Positions 44,537 to 55,945 are shown, counted from the stretch's first letter. The stretch: 64,000 nt of DNA from Spirogloea muscicola (GCA_009602725.1 WELB01000348.1:1-64000), one strand, 5' to 3'. The notes: generated by a model from the letters alone, not told the origin. Program-made: numbers and translations.

Positions 44537-45515
44537 GTGATGCTTCAAGGAAGAGCTCACTGTCTAGGCGTGTATGCTTTCGACTGCAGGGCAAATGGAT
44601 GTGTTGAACTTCAGACAAGCCCAAGCGGTGCAGGGACCCGCGCAGAACATGATTACACCATTGACGCCAATAAGCTAGTGCTTACTGATAGCGTGGGATC
44701 TGTAAGGAACAACCTTGCCAGCGGGAAAGTATTGGCAGCCGACCTGGTCCTCATGTTCCTCTCAGCCACTTGCAGAGCCGAGGAGATTCCCCGGGAGGTC
44801 TTAGCACTGGCCTATCGCCTCCGAAGAAGCATGAAGGTTGCGTTTATCCTGCCTAAGATGGACTCTTGGATACAGGGCCTCTGGAAAGAACCTGGGTGAG
44901 TTATTTATTCGTCAAGTTTTCAGGCCGTGTGTCTACTTGCCAATGATGCATTAACACACATGCTCTGCTATAAACTCTGTGCAAGTGCTGTGCAAGCGTG
45001 ACATTTGAGCCTTACGACACTGACGCAGGGTCCTAAGCATGTGCATGCTGATGTGCACATTTCTTGGCTTTGCACGTCGCTCATTTGACTGCGGACGATA
45101 ACCCGCCATTCTGTGAACCGCGTTGTGGTAGTAATTACTTTATTATCAAGACAGCTGATGCTGCTCAAAGTTTTGCAGACAAATACCCGATGGAGAAGTT
45201 GTTCTTGCACGTGCCCACAATACAATTGCTAACGATCTTGTGACCAAGCTAGAGACCAGTGTGGAGGAGAGCGTCACAAGCTGCGACATTGAGATTGCGC
45301 CAGACTTGCTGGACTATATGGATCTGCAGAGATGTCTCAAAAAGGCACAATTGAAGAGATTCTCAGCACTTCGGTGCTTCTTCAGCCAAAAGAATTATGA
45401 CATTGAAAATGAGTGCTTCCCTTACTTGATGCTGCTTGTCATGGAAAATGCAATGGCACGGGAGCGCAAGGCTCTCCTTGACTTGATCTGCGACAATGAG
45501 TGTTGTGAACACTAG
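44537..45515 (+). CDS. Two-exon gene, unknown function, 5' end unclear
   Basis: Exon one runs to 44895 and ends at a GTGAGT donor in phase 2 (SWIQGLWKEPG). Exon two, 45179-45515, follows TTTTGCAG and resumes in phase 2 (IPDGEVVLARAHNTI, DLLDYMDLQRCLKKAQLKRF, CFFSQKNYDIENECFPYL), ending CDNECCEH-stop. The joined frame is about 230 codons with helical, charged character. No domain is recognised. It begins right at the right edge of duplication B2, so its 5' part may have been lost or be an exon starting after TTCGACTGCAG at about 44589. Confidence 0.5.
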
Positions 45516-46242
45516 CAGTATGAAACAGCAGGTTGCATTCTAGTAAAGAAAATCAGAGTCTGCTGTTCACACAAAGAGTGTCAACCCCGATTGAGTGAGT
45601 GTTGCACGCTAAGCAACTGATAATGTGTAGGCAAATTACCATGTGCACCTCCTGAATCTCGAAGGGTGGAGCCTACGCTCTGAAACCTGCATCTTGAATC
45701 CCTGAATCCCGACAACCTCCATGCCTCAAGGCCCACTCTGTTGGGCGAGGCCAGACTGCTGACACTTATTGCTGCAATCAGAATGAGGAGGGCAAAGGCA
45801 AGGTCGTCTTCAACAACCTTACTGATTCACCGTGGCATCTGACTACTAGTATGTGAAGCTGTGTGGTTGTCATACAGCAAAGTCATGGTTCCAATGGCAA
45901 TGCGACAAGAGGAAAGGGAACTAGGTCACAGAAACACGGTCTGTCACAAATTACAGCGGCTTGTGTGGCATGTGCAACCGTCAAAGTTGGTGATTTGCAC
46001 CACAAATGGAAGATGCTGCAGAGTGTTGCGTGGTGGTATGGTTGAAGCACCTGCTCTGTCGTAATGGGCTCTGCCTCTGAGCACTAAGTTGATTCCTCCT
46101 TGCTGTAGTATGTCAGAGCACAGTCTTCTGCTTCCGCTTCCTGGCTAGCTGAAGGCATAGTCATTGCACATGCCGGTACACCCTTGCACTTGGTCTTCAC
46201 ATTTTAGGTTCTGCAAACTGCTATACTTTTGTAAGCATCTCA
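45516..46242. other. Intergenic, possible exon
   Basis: Nothing firm. A short open stretch after CCTTGCTGTAG (about 46110) could be an exon. No repeats of the window's main families. Confidence 0.25.
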
Positions 46243-46712
46243 ATGATGGCGACACTGCTTTGCTTTGTAAGCATCTCAATGATGGCGACGAATGCCCATA
46301 GAAAGCAGTGTCACGAGTACTCAACTCGCCTTGCCCGCGAGCGTGTGTCTAGTCTAAGAGATAGACAAAGAATACAGGATCCATCCAAGCAGTCAAGCTC
46401 CGGCCAGCACGAAATACTTCCCCTGGAGGTAAGCATTAAAGGCTCTTGTTAGTCCTTCGGTGACAGTTGCACACAAAAATCAGAGCCTACGAAGGATCTC
46501 CACAGCACCTTTTGAAGGACGCCTTGAACATTGCCAATGTAAGCGGCCGTCACACGCCATGGTGCTACAAGGGCCCAGCACCAGTGCAAATGGCAGCTGG
46601 TGACGCGCTTAGCGTTTATCCTCACTTTCACCCAACCGGGTTCTGGCTGGCTGCAGGAAACACCCCGTGGTCAATCTGGCATCTGCATTGGCTGCAAGTC
46701 CGCCAAATATAA
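46243..46712 (+). CDS. Small spliced gene or gene part, unknown
   Basis: Exon one up to 46428 (HEYSTRLARERVSSLRDRQR, then a Ser-rich end) stops at a GTAAGC donor in phase 0. Exon two from 46467, after GGTGACAG, reads LHTKIRAYEGSPQHLLKDAL and either continues to a stop at 46712 or ends at another GTAAGC donor at 46539. The intron would be only 38 nt, which is short, so the splice needs checking. A direct repeat of about 25 bp (TTTGTAAGCATCTCAATGAT and on) duplicates VSISMMAT at the start. No domain recognised. Confidence 0.35.
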
Positions 46713-46994
46713 TCAGACGATCGTCGTTCTTTATCTTCACCTTACACCGTGTTCAGTAACTCCTTGATCACATTCGTGTGCAAGTCTTCGACACCCGCCC
46801 ACAGCCTGGTCGCTGATAGTTTTGAGTCGCTGATTGCCTGATGCTGAAGAAGTGCTGATGCCGTCACGGTGCCAAGCCGGTGCTTATACCCCTTACTACG
46901 AATTAATTTGTAGTCCCCTTCCTACCCCTCCCACTACCAGCCTTTCCTCCTCCTGGATCCTTCTTCCTTCTTTATTATGCTCAGGGCTTAGCTT
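46713..46994. other. Intergenic, nothing recognised
   Basis: No exon or repeat supported. Confidence 0.3.
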
Positions 46995-47095
46995 GTGTAG
47001 CCCCAGTATTCGCACTAGCTTCTGCCTGTCTTGACTTGATGTAGCCTCCCTGCCAATTTTTGCGCATCACGTGCCTTCTCTCTTCTCCTACCCGG
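46995..47095 (+). repeat. R2 repeat copy
   Basis: Contains GCACTAGCTTCTGCCTG and GCGCATCACGTGCCTTCTC, the two ends of the R2 consensus. Confidence 0.6.
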
Positions 47096-47233
47096 TGCTC
47101 AAAGGATGCTTTCGGTCATACTTCACCTTTCCTCTGGGTGCAGGCACAGAGGTCAACACTAAGCGAGCTCGTCTTGGCAGGCGGCAAATTGTGCTAGCAA
47201 CCTTTGATCATTGCAAGCAAATATGCATTTTCA

Positions 47234-47263
47234 AAGTCGGCGGTAGGTCTATACCGCCGACTT
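47234..47263. repeat. 12-bp inverted repeat, 6-nt loop
   Basis: AAGTCGGCGGTA, a 6-base loop, then its exact complement TACCGCCGACTT. It lies next to the copia fragment and might mark an element end. Confidence 0.9.
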
Positions 47264-47271
47264 AGCCTGCC

Positions 47272-47756
47272 GACCATTCTTGCATCCTCCTGGAAGGTCA
47301 CTTCCCTGAAGATGGTGATCCTCTTGGTTGCCCGGGACCAGAGTCTATAGCTTTATCCTGCTACCCTACAAGGATATATTTCTCAGCTCTGGCCTCCAAC
47401 TTGGGAATGTCATGCCTCAGCACATATGCTGGGCACCCAAAAACTCTGAGGAAGGAGACATCTGGCTTCCGACTGGTCCATTTTACCTCAAGAGTCTTGT
47501 TTTCTTGGAGGGCCTTGGTTGGGGACCTGTTATTCACCAATGCTGCTGTTTGCAGAGCTTCAGCCCACAGTCCTTGCTCCAGTTGCTTCTCCTGAAGCAT
47601 GCACCTCACTCTCCACAAGGGTGCGATTTATCCTCTCAGCCAGTCCATTCTGCTGAGGGAGGAAGGGGACTGACCTTTGGTGTGTCACCCCTTCGCTCTA
47701 GAGCCACCTCTCCAGGCTCAGACTGCAGAACGCGCCTCCAATCTGTCCTCGCAGCT
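47272..47756 (-). mobile_element. Ty1/copia fossil fragment (integrase region)
   Basis: Minus strand. Carries hallmark copia integrase C-terminal motifs: PQQNGLAERINRTL, then NRSPTKAL and SFLRVFGCPAYV, with a following segment typical of the integrase to reverse-transcriptase linker. No LTRs, gag or polymerase are recognised nearby, so this is an isolated internal piece. It is broken in more than one place and looks old. Its right end abuts a LINE 3' tail at about 47757. Confidence 0.85.
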
Positions 47757-48080
47757 TTGAGTGTCTCTGCAGTGTTTTGTAGTGTAGTCCTTTTTCCGGC
47801 TCCTCTTTCTTTGGCTTTGGACATTGTCCATTCTTGTTTGGGCTGGCTTTGGCTCTTCCCTATGGGCGAGCACTTTCTCTTTTCCTTTTAGGCCCCTCCG
47901 TCACTTGGCCCCTTCGAACCTTTGTCAATTCTTTTCGGGCTGGCTTCTCACAGCCCTTGCCCCCATTGGGAGAGCCACTTTCTTTCGTTGAAAAGAAGAA
48001 GTGGCACTCCCAATGGGGGCAAGGGCTGTGAGAAGCCAGCCCGAAAAGAGTTGACAAGGTTCGAAGGGGCCAGACTACGA
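47757..48080. repeat. LINE tail and near-perfect foldback
   Basis: 47757-47835 is a LINE UTR (CTGCAGTGTTTTGTAGTGTA, matched in reverse at 53290-53360). Then GGCCCCTTCGAACC..GGGAGAGCCACTTTC on the plus strand (about 47905-47985) meets its own inverted copy (about 47996-48075) across a spacer of roughly 15 bp, forming a hairpin with arms near 75 bp. Confidence 0.85.
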
Positions 48081-49830
48081 GCTAAGAAGCGACTTCGGGG
48101 CCTGAAGAGGCCATGGCTCCGCGAACTGCTGCCTGGGTTGCCGCTCGCTTTCGGCTCCTCTGCATTCTGGTCATTCTTTTGTGGGCTAGCGGTTCACAAT
48201 AAAACTGGCGTCCACAGCTGCTTCTCTCACAGGCCTCACCCCACAGGAAGAAATAGCAACAAGATGCTTCGTCTGCCTGGGGATGTATGCTCAAGACAGA
48301 GGCGAGGCTGTCAAAAGCCAGCCCAAAAAGACTGGACAAGGCCGAAAAGCCAGCCCGAAAAGAATGAACAGGGTCCAAAGGGGCCGAAAAGTGCTGATAC
48401 TGGAAGCTGATTCGCCGTGGGCCCAGACGAAGAAGCTCCTACAGGTTGAGATCTCAGCTCCGGTGGGATCTTACGGTCCTCGTTGAAATCAGGCGAGCCG
48501 GCCTACAGCCCCTTGCCCCATTTGGAGAGCCACTTGCCCGGAGGAGGCAGTGGATTTTAACCTGAAGCTACCGCCTGCTTAGTCGTCTCCACGTTTTCAG
48601 GCTCATTCGGACCTTTTCCGTTTCTTAGGTAGGCTTGCTCTTCACCAAAAAAAGTGGCTCTCCAAATGGGGGCAATGGCTGTGATAAGCCAGCCCGAAAA
48701 GAAATGACAAGGGTCGAAGGAGCCAAACTACGAAGGGGCCATAAGCGCTATCTCAGAACTGGGGTAGGATGAATCACTCAATGACTACGAGTGAGGAGCC
48801 TCAAATCCGATAGACTAGCTGCTCACAGCCCTCGCCCCGTTTGGAAGAGCTTACCTTTTTCACAGCCATCGCCCCTTTTGGATCTGCATCATCTGCATCT
48901 GCATGCAGCTGCTGCACAAATATCTGCATCTAGTTGTGTAGTTTTTCCTTTTCGGCACCTTAATTTTTGGGCTGGCTTTGCTAGCCCTTCTAGCCTCTCT
49001 TTCTCTATTCTTCATTTGGATGGGCTTACGTACTTGTCACAGCCCTGGCCGGCCTTTGAAAGGCTGCTTCGTTTGGGGAAATTCACTTCTTCTGTGCATC
49101 TTTCCGGCGGCTAGTCTTTGGACTTGCGGCTGCCTACTATGGGTTACTAAGTGACCATCCTTCATGGTACTTGCTTAGTGTGCATACATCACTTTTGGGC
49201 CTATCGGACCTTGTCCGATATTTCGGGCTTGCTTTCCACACCCGTCGCCCCCTTAAAATGAGTATACTTCTTTGTGGAGCCGCAAGAGAGAGTGGAGGGA
49301 GATTCACTCTGGAGGGCCGCGCCCTGGCTGCCGCGGAGACTCCTTTCCTTCTTAGTTTAACTATTTCCGGCTTCTTATAACCTTCTATTCAAGATGTTTT
49401 GTGGGCTGGCTTTCCACAGCACTTGCCCCCTTTGCAAGAGCTGCTCCACATACACATGCATATTCATTTTCCTTTGGAAGAGCTGCTTACTCTTCGGGCT
49501 GGCTTGTGTGCTTGCTTTTGACAATCCTCACCACCTTCGTTGTAGCTGCTTCATATTTCTACTTCTTTTTGAACGCTAGTTCTCCCCACTTACGACTGCT
49601 GACTAGAGGTTTCCAGCTGCCATTCACATTGGTACTTTTTGCCGAGTGGTATACGCCCAACTCTTCTCAATAATTTGTCCAACCCTTTTGGGCTGGATAT
49701 CTCAGCCCTCGCCCACTTTGAAGAGCTTACTTCTTTTCGACCTTCTTCATCATTTTTGGGCTGGCACCTTATAATATCCATTCTTTGGAAGTGCTTCTCA
49801 ATGGGAAAGAGCGATCTGCCCATTGGCAAG
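48081..49830. repeat. Module and LINE-end array
   Basis: Plus-type fragments at 48180-48250, 48505-48540, 48825-48890, 48960-49000, 49195-49255, 49400-49450 and 49680-49760. Minus modules at 48300-48390 and 48645-48745, the latter continuing into a full minus-strand LINE UTR and ORF end near 48800. No host gene. Confidence 0.5.
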
Positions 49831-51400
49831 CTGGCTCAGGCAGGCCACGGGAGAGCCGCGGCCACACATAAGGCCCACAGCTGCGGCGGCAGGGTGATGT
49901 CCCCCTCTTCGCTCAAGCCACCTTCCACCTCTCCCCCTTTTGCTCGCCTTCCAGTTTCACTTGCTCGCTGCCTCCACGAGCTTTGCGCCTTGGCCTGAAT
50001 ATAGCCCCACATACGAGCTGCAACTGCCAGTAGGAATCGCAGAGGAAGTGCCTGGGAGCTCTGTATATATGATCTTGCTCAAGCGTACATCATGCAGGGA
50101 TTGACAGCGTGGTAGACTAATAGATTGTCAGAGCAGCCAAGCACGAAGACAAATGTAGGCTGCCTACTACTTTACCAACCCACCCAGTAGCCACAGGTCA
50201 GCACATAGAGGTCAATAATCGATGCCCAAACACCCTGTTATGATTGTGAGAGAGGCGAAGTCATCCAGCTGATATTGCCCACAGAGTTTCTGACTGGAGT
50301 AAGATGCTTCTGGGGCTTGAGCAATGCATGAGCCAAAGCACACACTATCAAGCAAACAGGAGCAAGCTGCTAGCAGAAGATATTGCTGGCCATTCACACA
50401 TGCAGCTTTTGCGGACATGTGGGTGAAGCGAGATTCGAGCAGCCTTGCCAGCCTGAAGGCGCCCCCGTCGTCTTACAGGGTGTTGCCTCGGAGGATGTTT
50501 GCTGGCTTGACGACTTGGTGCACATCCGTGGCTCACCGTTGAAGAAACTTGATGCTGTAGGAGGTGGCAGTAAAGATCGTTGAATTGACATCCCAAAATT
50601 CGAATTTGGGTTGCTCGATGCTGCCCTGCACGAGGAATCTCTAGGTTACCATCTGTCATGTGCCGATGCCCAGGCAGCACATTGTGGCTCCTTGCACATT
50701 GCTAGCTGTCAGTCATTGCAGGGACACGGTGCTGGGGTGTGTGGGGCAGAGGGATACCTGTACACAGAGACGGCAAGTTGGTGGAGATTGGCGAGACCGC
50801 CAAGTGCTGGCGGAAAGTTGCTAAGGCTGTAAGAGGTGAAGGTGAAGAGCATCTGTCATATGCTCTGCTTGATTGCCACCATGGAGGAAAGGCAATCACA
50901 GCAGAATGAAGATGGACAGAGGAAGGAGTAACAAGTAACAAAGGCTGCACAGTACTGGTTTTGTTGGGCATGAAGGTCTGTGAGCTTCATGCGCACCAAC
51001 ATGCGCGGCAAATGCTGCCGTTTGGCCTGGTTGTAGGACAACAGAAAGGCTGAGCGAAACTTTCATCCTTGGGAGTTTGAAGCTGGTGAGCGTCAGAAGA
51101 AGCGAACAAATGAGGACTGGCGCTGAGAATCGCACCGGTTGAAACCGCCGCTGAGGACTTGAAGGTGCTCTTGGCCCCCCAGATCGGCAGTAATGGCCGT
51201 GTGTGGCTGCATGTCCAACGACAGGTACCAAGGCCCCCTGCCACCAGAGCTTGAAAGGGGATCTGGACGTCTCGACCTTGGAGTTTTTGGAGCTGCGCAC
51301 ACAATGCCCTCACTCCCCGGCACATAAAGGTCGGCCAGCCTTGGAGCACGGCAGCAACTACAGGTTCTCCGACTGGGTCATTGAGCGCCAGCCGAGTGCC
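49831..51400. other. Mostly unassigned; possible coding relic
   Basis: A plus frame at 50383-50832 stays open except for one TGA (50581-50583): THTCSFCGHVGEARFEQPC, then LDAALHEESLGYHLSCADAQ. The CSFCG motif recalls the zinc knuckle at 17.8 kb. No start or splice sites could be fixed. About 50160-50230 on the minus strand is a possible LINE end. The rest has no recognised feature. Confidence 0.3.
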
Positions 51401-52430
51401 GAGTGTTTTGTCCACTATTCTGGGCTGGCTGTTTACAGCTTTCGACCCTTTGGAGAGCCAATTTCTTTGCGTTTTCTGGACCCTTCAGACCTTAAGTAAT
51501 CGTTCCCATTTGGGGGGCTGGCCTTTCATAGTCATTTGCCCCGTTACTAAGAAATTCTTTAGGTTTTCATAGGCTGGCCTTTCACACCTTGCCGTGCTCT
51601 AGCTGCCGCCTGGGGCTGTCGTCAAGAGGACTGCTTTCCGGTTGCTAATCCGGCTGACTTGCGGCTCTTGCTAGGGGTTACTAAGTGACCATCCTTCGTT
51701 GCAATTGCTTAGATATGTTTTCAGCTCTTTCCAGTTCCTTCAGACCTTGTCCATTCTTCTCTGGGGAACAAGTTTCTCTGACCTGCGGCTGCTCACTAAG
51801 GGGTTCTGAGCACCTTGTGGCCGCTTGGGTCTCTTTTTGTTTTTGCGCCTTTCTGGCCCCGCCAAATTATTTTCATTCCTCTTTCTGGGCTGGCCAGTCA
51901 CAGCCATCGCCCACTGAAAAGTCTTTCCTCTTTCTCGGGCTGGCTTTTCACAACCCTCGCCCCCTTCGGAAGAGCTCACATTTAGAGCCAGTTGCCCCGC
52001 TTGGATGTCCTTCCGTCTTGCCTTTTCTAGGATGGCCTGTCAGAGCTACTCGCCTCTTGAGACGAGATTCCACATTCCGGCCCCTTCGACTCTTGTCCTT
52101 TCTTTTCGTGCCATAGCTGCTGCATCTGGGTCTAAGCAGAGTGCCTCTTTCCCAGCTGCGAGTTACTCGGACTTGCTGCTGCTCGCTCGTGTATACTAAG
52201 CTTCCCTCTGCGTCGTCTCGTGTCTAGCTGTGTAGTTTTCTTTTCGGCACCTTTTTGGCTCTTTGAAGTTTGTCCCACTTCTTTTGGGCTGGCCTTTGCC
52301 AGCCCCTCTTTATTATGGGCGAGCCATTCTTTCTTTTCGGGCTGGCCTCTCACAGCTCTCGCCCGTTTTGAGGAGCTTTTCCTAATTCCTTCACTCATTA
52401 GCAAGCGCCGGCTCCTGCTGGGCAAGGCCG
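51401..52430 (+). repeat. Array of hairpin modules and LINE ends
   Basis: Plus modules at about 51420-51465, 51515-51555, 51880-51925, 51935-51975, 52280-52330 and 52335-52380, with LINE ORF ends near 51640-51680 (ADLRLLLGVTK-like), 51780-51800 and 52170-52200 (SDLLLLARVY-stop). Confidence 0.55.
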
Positions 52431-53380
52431 CTCCTCGGTGCCCTCGGCACTGCTGCGGGGCACGAAGTCTTGGCCTCTAGTCTCTAGTCTTGGCCTCAGC
52501 CGAGACCGGGCGCGCCTCCCAGGCGCCCTCAGGCGGCGGACGAATGCCAAGATGGATGCGGCTGCTAATTCTAAGCGATCGGCTGTAATAGCCAGCCAAG
52601 TGCATACATAGGTTGTTGATAATTACCTTAGCGAAGCCACAGGCTAGGCAGACAAGGGCGCTCTTTAGTACCCCCGAAAAAGTGAATCAACAGGGGCTAC
52701 CGTCAGCTCGGGCCTCCTGCCGCCTTGGCTGGCTCGCCAGGAGCCGGCAGCGGGAGGCCTAGTGTCAGTAAATGCTGGCAGTGTCAGTAACAGTGGGCCT
52801 GGGGGCCGGCACCGCAGTCAGCGCTGCCTTGAGCACCCTGGCCGATCCTTTAATGGGCGATCACTTCCTTTAAGCAGCAAACTGTCTCGGCGCACCGTGA
52901 GCCCACCTGCCGCGAGCAATGCTGCCGGCGCTCCTTGCCAGATGGAAAATGCTGAGTAAGGCTATATTATCGCTTCCAGGAGCCAAGTCTCTTTGACCTG
53001 AGGCTGCTTAGCAGGGGTTACTGAGTGCTTCGTAGCTGCTTAATTTCTTTCTGTGCTTGTTTGTCTTAGTGCTTCCCTGGCTCTCTCTCGTCCTTTGTTT
53101 CATCCTTTTTCCGGCTGGCTTTTTCCAGCCCCTACCTTCAATGGGCGAGCCCTGCTTTTATCGCCCGAGGGCTCCCGCCCGCGTGCGACCCGGCGCCGAC
53201 GCCGTTGACACCGGGCCCGGCGCCCAGGGGGGCGCAAGCAAGAAGTGCGCGCCCATAGAGAAGAGGGGCTGGCAAAGGCAGCCCAAAAAAGAATGGACAA
53301 TGTCCAAAGCCAAAGAAAGAGGAGTCGGAAAAAGGACTACATTACAAAACACTGCAGAACACAGAGACGACGCAGGGAAG
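52431..53380. repeat. GC-rich spacer, LINE end, opposed modules
   Basis: 52431-52970 is GC-rich with a minus-sense GGCTAT..CAGCCG motif at about 52550-52610. A LINE end is at 52990-53025 (LRLLSRGY-stop), a plus module of the AATGGGCGAGCCC type at about 53105-53150 and its inverted partner at about 53250-53300. Confidence 0.5.
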
Positions 53381-53381
53381 C

Positions 53382-54565
53382 TCAGTACCCACGAGTGAGC
53401 AACATCAGGAATGAGTAGCTCGCTGCAGGGAAAGAGGGCCGAGACCCAGAGGCGGCGGCCATAGCACGGCCTGCTCGCGTGTGGACGGCGTGGGCAATGG
53501 AGCGTTGAAGCGATACGGCCAGGCGCATGCGGAAGACTTGTGCGAGCGAACCGGCGGCGTTGAAGCCGGGCATCGCCCCTGGCAGACCCGGCCGCCGGTC
53601 AATGGCCTGGCGAGCAAGCCGCTGAAGGAGATCCAGCCAGCGGCTGCCGAAAGCCCTGTGTACATCCATCGCCAGGGCCGCGAATTCATCCCCCACCGGG
53701 TGATCAGCATATTTTCGCTCCTTGCCCCGGGCCGCCTGGCCGACCGCGTGCCCTGCAAACGACGCCGATCTGGTGGGATTGGCGGAGTCGATGCAGTCAG
53801 TTGTCACCACGTCAGCGATGATGCGGGGACCGCCGCCGGGCGGGATGGCGACCAGGTCGGCGCGTCACGTATGGGGCTGGCCGTCCGCGCCCAGCTTGAT
53901 GGGCATGATGGAGGAGTTCTCCACCGCGACCTTGAAGCCCGCCTCCGAAAACACCCCCTGCATACCGTCGCGCAGGAGGTCGTGGGAAGCGGTCCGCTCG
54001 CCCCCATGTGCGCAACGGAGCATGTGGGCGGCCAGCTCCGCAGGATCAACGTGACGGGCACCGCACTCGCATCGAGTGACGCCCACGAGGCAGGGAGGGA
54101 GGAGGCCCAAGAGCCGGTGGACCGCCGTCCGGAAGACCTCGTCGGGCATAGTGAGCGCCGCGTGGAGTGGGAGCGCTGATAGCCACGCCGCCGCCCCAGG
54201 GGAGGAGGCTGAGAGCAGCCGGGCGCGCCCTCGAAGGTCAGCCGGAGGGAGAAGCTCCACCACCTGGTCGGAGGCCGCTTCTTCAACCAGCGCCGAGAAG
54301 CCTGCCTGGGCACGCTGGTCAGGGGTGTCGGCGAGGTGGATGAAAGGAACGACCTGCTCCGACATGTGGGGGTGGACCGCCAAGAGCCCGTCGCGGGCAG
54401 AGCGGAGGGCAACCTGAAAAGGCAGCTGACCGATCTCCACCTGAGCTGCCGCCCGCTCCAGGGCGCGCTGGCCGTGGGGAACGAAAAGGAGAATGTGGCT
54501 GCTGAGATCAAAAGAGCGGCTGTGAAAGCCAGCCAGATGCATACAGGTGTTCATGACGGAGCCAC
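53382..54565 (-). mobile_element. LINE C-terminal ORF, best preserved copy
   Basis: Minus strand. The frame runs from about 54565 to the stop at 53382 in a single phase, interrupted only by an in-frame TGA at 53865-53867. Order: CGSVMNTCMHLAGFHSRSF (zinc-type motif), RARLLSASSPGAAAWLSALP, FRTAVHRLLGLL, CECG..HMLRCAHGGERTASHD (CxC..H..C motif), LLRDGMQGVFSEAGFKVAVE, IADVVTTD, KYADHPVGDEFAALAMDVH, WLDLLQRLARQA, a basic GRAMAAASG stretch and LMLLTRGY-stop. This is the region downstream of reverse transcriptase in plant and algal LINE-like elements. No RT or endonuclease motif lies upstream, so it is 5'-truncated. The TGA lies in ACG-TGA-CGC, consistent with decay of a CGA codon. Confidence 0.75.
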
Positions 54566-55000
54566 AAAGAGGTTCCTCCTCCGTGGAGGAGGAACCTTTG
54601 GCACATGGGGGCTGCCACCTGAGCCCAGCTACCCATGTAGGCCGCCTCGCAGGCGCGGGCAACTGAGCGGCATCCCAAGCCGCCACGGCTGGTCGGCAGG
54701 CTAGCCTGCAGCAGCGCAGCTGGTGAAGCGGCTGCTCCGGCTCGCCGCGGATCCCGCGTTTACTTCCCCCGCTGGAGTCGACGGCACGAGCGCGTGACTG
54801 CAAGGCGCACGCCCTGCGCTGCCTCCCTCCAGCGGCGCCCCGAGAGCGGCCGGCGGCCGCCCCCGCTAAGTTGCCGGCAAGCTGGCGGCCGGGTGCCTGG
54901 CGACTCCCGAGGAGGCAGAGCGCCGGGGCGGGCCAGGTCAGCGCGCCGTGGGCCGGCAGCCGCGGCGGCCGCGGGCTGCGGAGCCCCCGCAGGAGAAGAG
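54566..55000. other. GC-rich sequence with inverted repeat
   Basis: A 13-bp arm AGGTTCCTCCTCC with exact complement two bases away lies at about 54569-54596. The rest is GC-rich with no recognised gene; the minus-strand frame that continues upstream from the LINE is judged non-coding. Confidence 0.5.
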
Positions 55001-55095
55001 AAGGCGCGCAGTGCGCATGAAAATTCGAAGGGGTGGGCAAATCAAGCAAATTACGTTGTTTCAGGCATAAGCTAGTGCAAAAATTGGGGGCAAGA
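55001..55095 (-). repeat. R2 repeat copy
   Basis: Reverse sense shows CCCCAATTTTTGCACTAGCT, GCCTGAAACAACGTAATTTG and CATGCGCACTGCGCGCC: the most complete R2 copy in the window. Confidence 0.65.
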
Positions 55096-55680
55096 AGGAA
55101 CGAAGAAAGAATGAATGCTACTTGAGTAACCTCGCTGCACTCCTTGCTCCCAATCACTCTGTTACGTCTACAGTATTCGTACTTTCCAGGATATGGTCTG
55201 GCAGCAGATATGTCTTTATCATGAGGCCTAGCTACAAGGTAAGCGTGTGGAAAGATGCCTGCGAGGTTGCTAATAGGGATTTTGCTAATAGGCTTCCTGG
55301 GCAAGCCTCTTCCTACAGCCCACGGGGTGGCTAATGTTGGCATCCCACAAGCAAGCTGAGGTTGTCTGCAATGCGTAGTCTGAGATCAAGCTGTTGACAT
55401 TGCCGCAAAGTTGCAAATTGTGCAGCAAGCTTAAGCCCATTACCATTCGATTCACTGGGCTTTAATTGGCTTGCCATATGCCTCAATCGAGCTCTAGCAG
55501 GCGAGTGGCTACCTCACAGGTTGCATGGCATGACATGGCAATGTGGAGTCCAGGCGTGGCCAAGAAAGCGGATCGCAAATGGCAAACCTTGGGGGCTCGC
55601 GAGAGCGAGTTCGTTCTGCTGGAGAGGGCCACTAAGGCCCAGGCCTGTAAAGGTGAAATCGGCCTACGGTTAGAGTAAAG
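55096..55680. other. No gene recognised
   Basis: No exon or repeat family supported. Confidence 0.3.
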
Positions 55681-55945
55681 AGACGCTTCCAGAAGAGGGC
55701 GATGGCTTTCAAAGGCCAGCCCAGAAGAAAGAACGAACAAAATTCGAGGGGGCCAGAGAAGCCGCAGTTAAAGAGCAGTCTCTAGAATGAGTAAGCGCTT
55801 CCGAAGGTGGCGCTCGTTGTGGGATGCCAGCCCGAAAAGAGAGATAAGGTCTGAAAGCAAACAGCTCTTCCAATTGACAGCAATGGCTGTGAGAGGCCAG
55901 CCCAAAGGAGTGTACAAGGTCTGAAAGGGCCGGATAGCGCCAAAA
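55681..55945 (-). repeat. Three minus hairpin modules
   Basis: Modules at about 55685-55755, 55795-55850 and 55865-55935, each in minus sense with GGGCTGG..CACAGCC or a close variant, between two LINE fragments. Confidence 0.6.

Noticed and set aside
54566-55343. Upstream extension of the long minus-strand frame beyond the LINE motifs
   Set aside because: It runs through GC-rich sequence and the R2 repeat; similarity to LINE proteins stops at about 54565.
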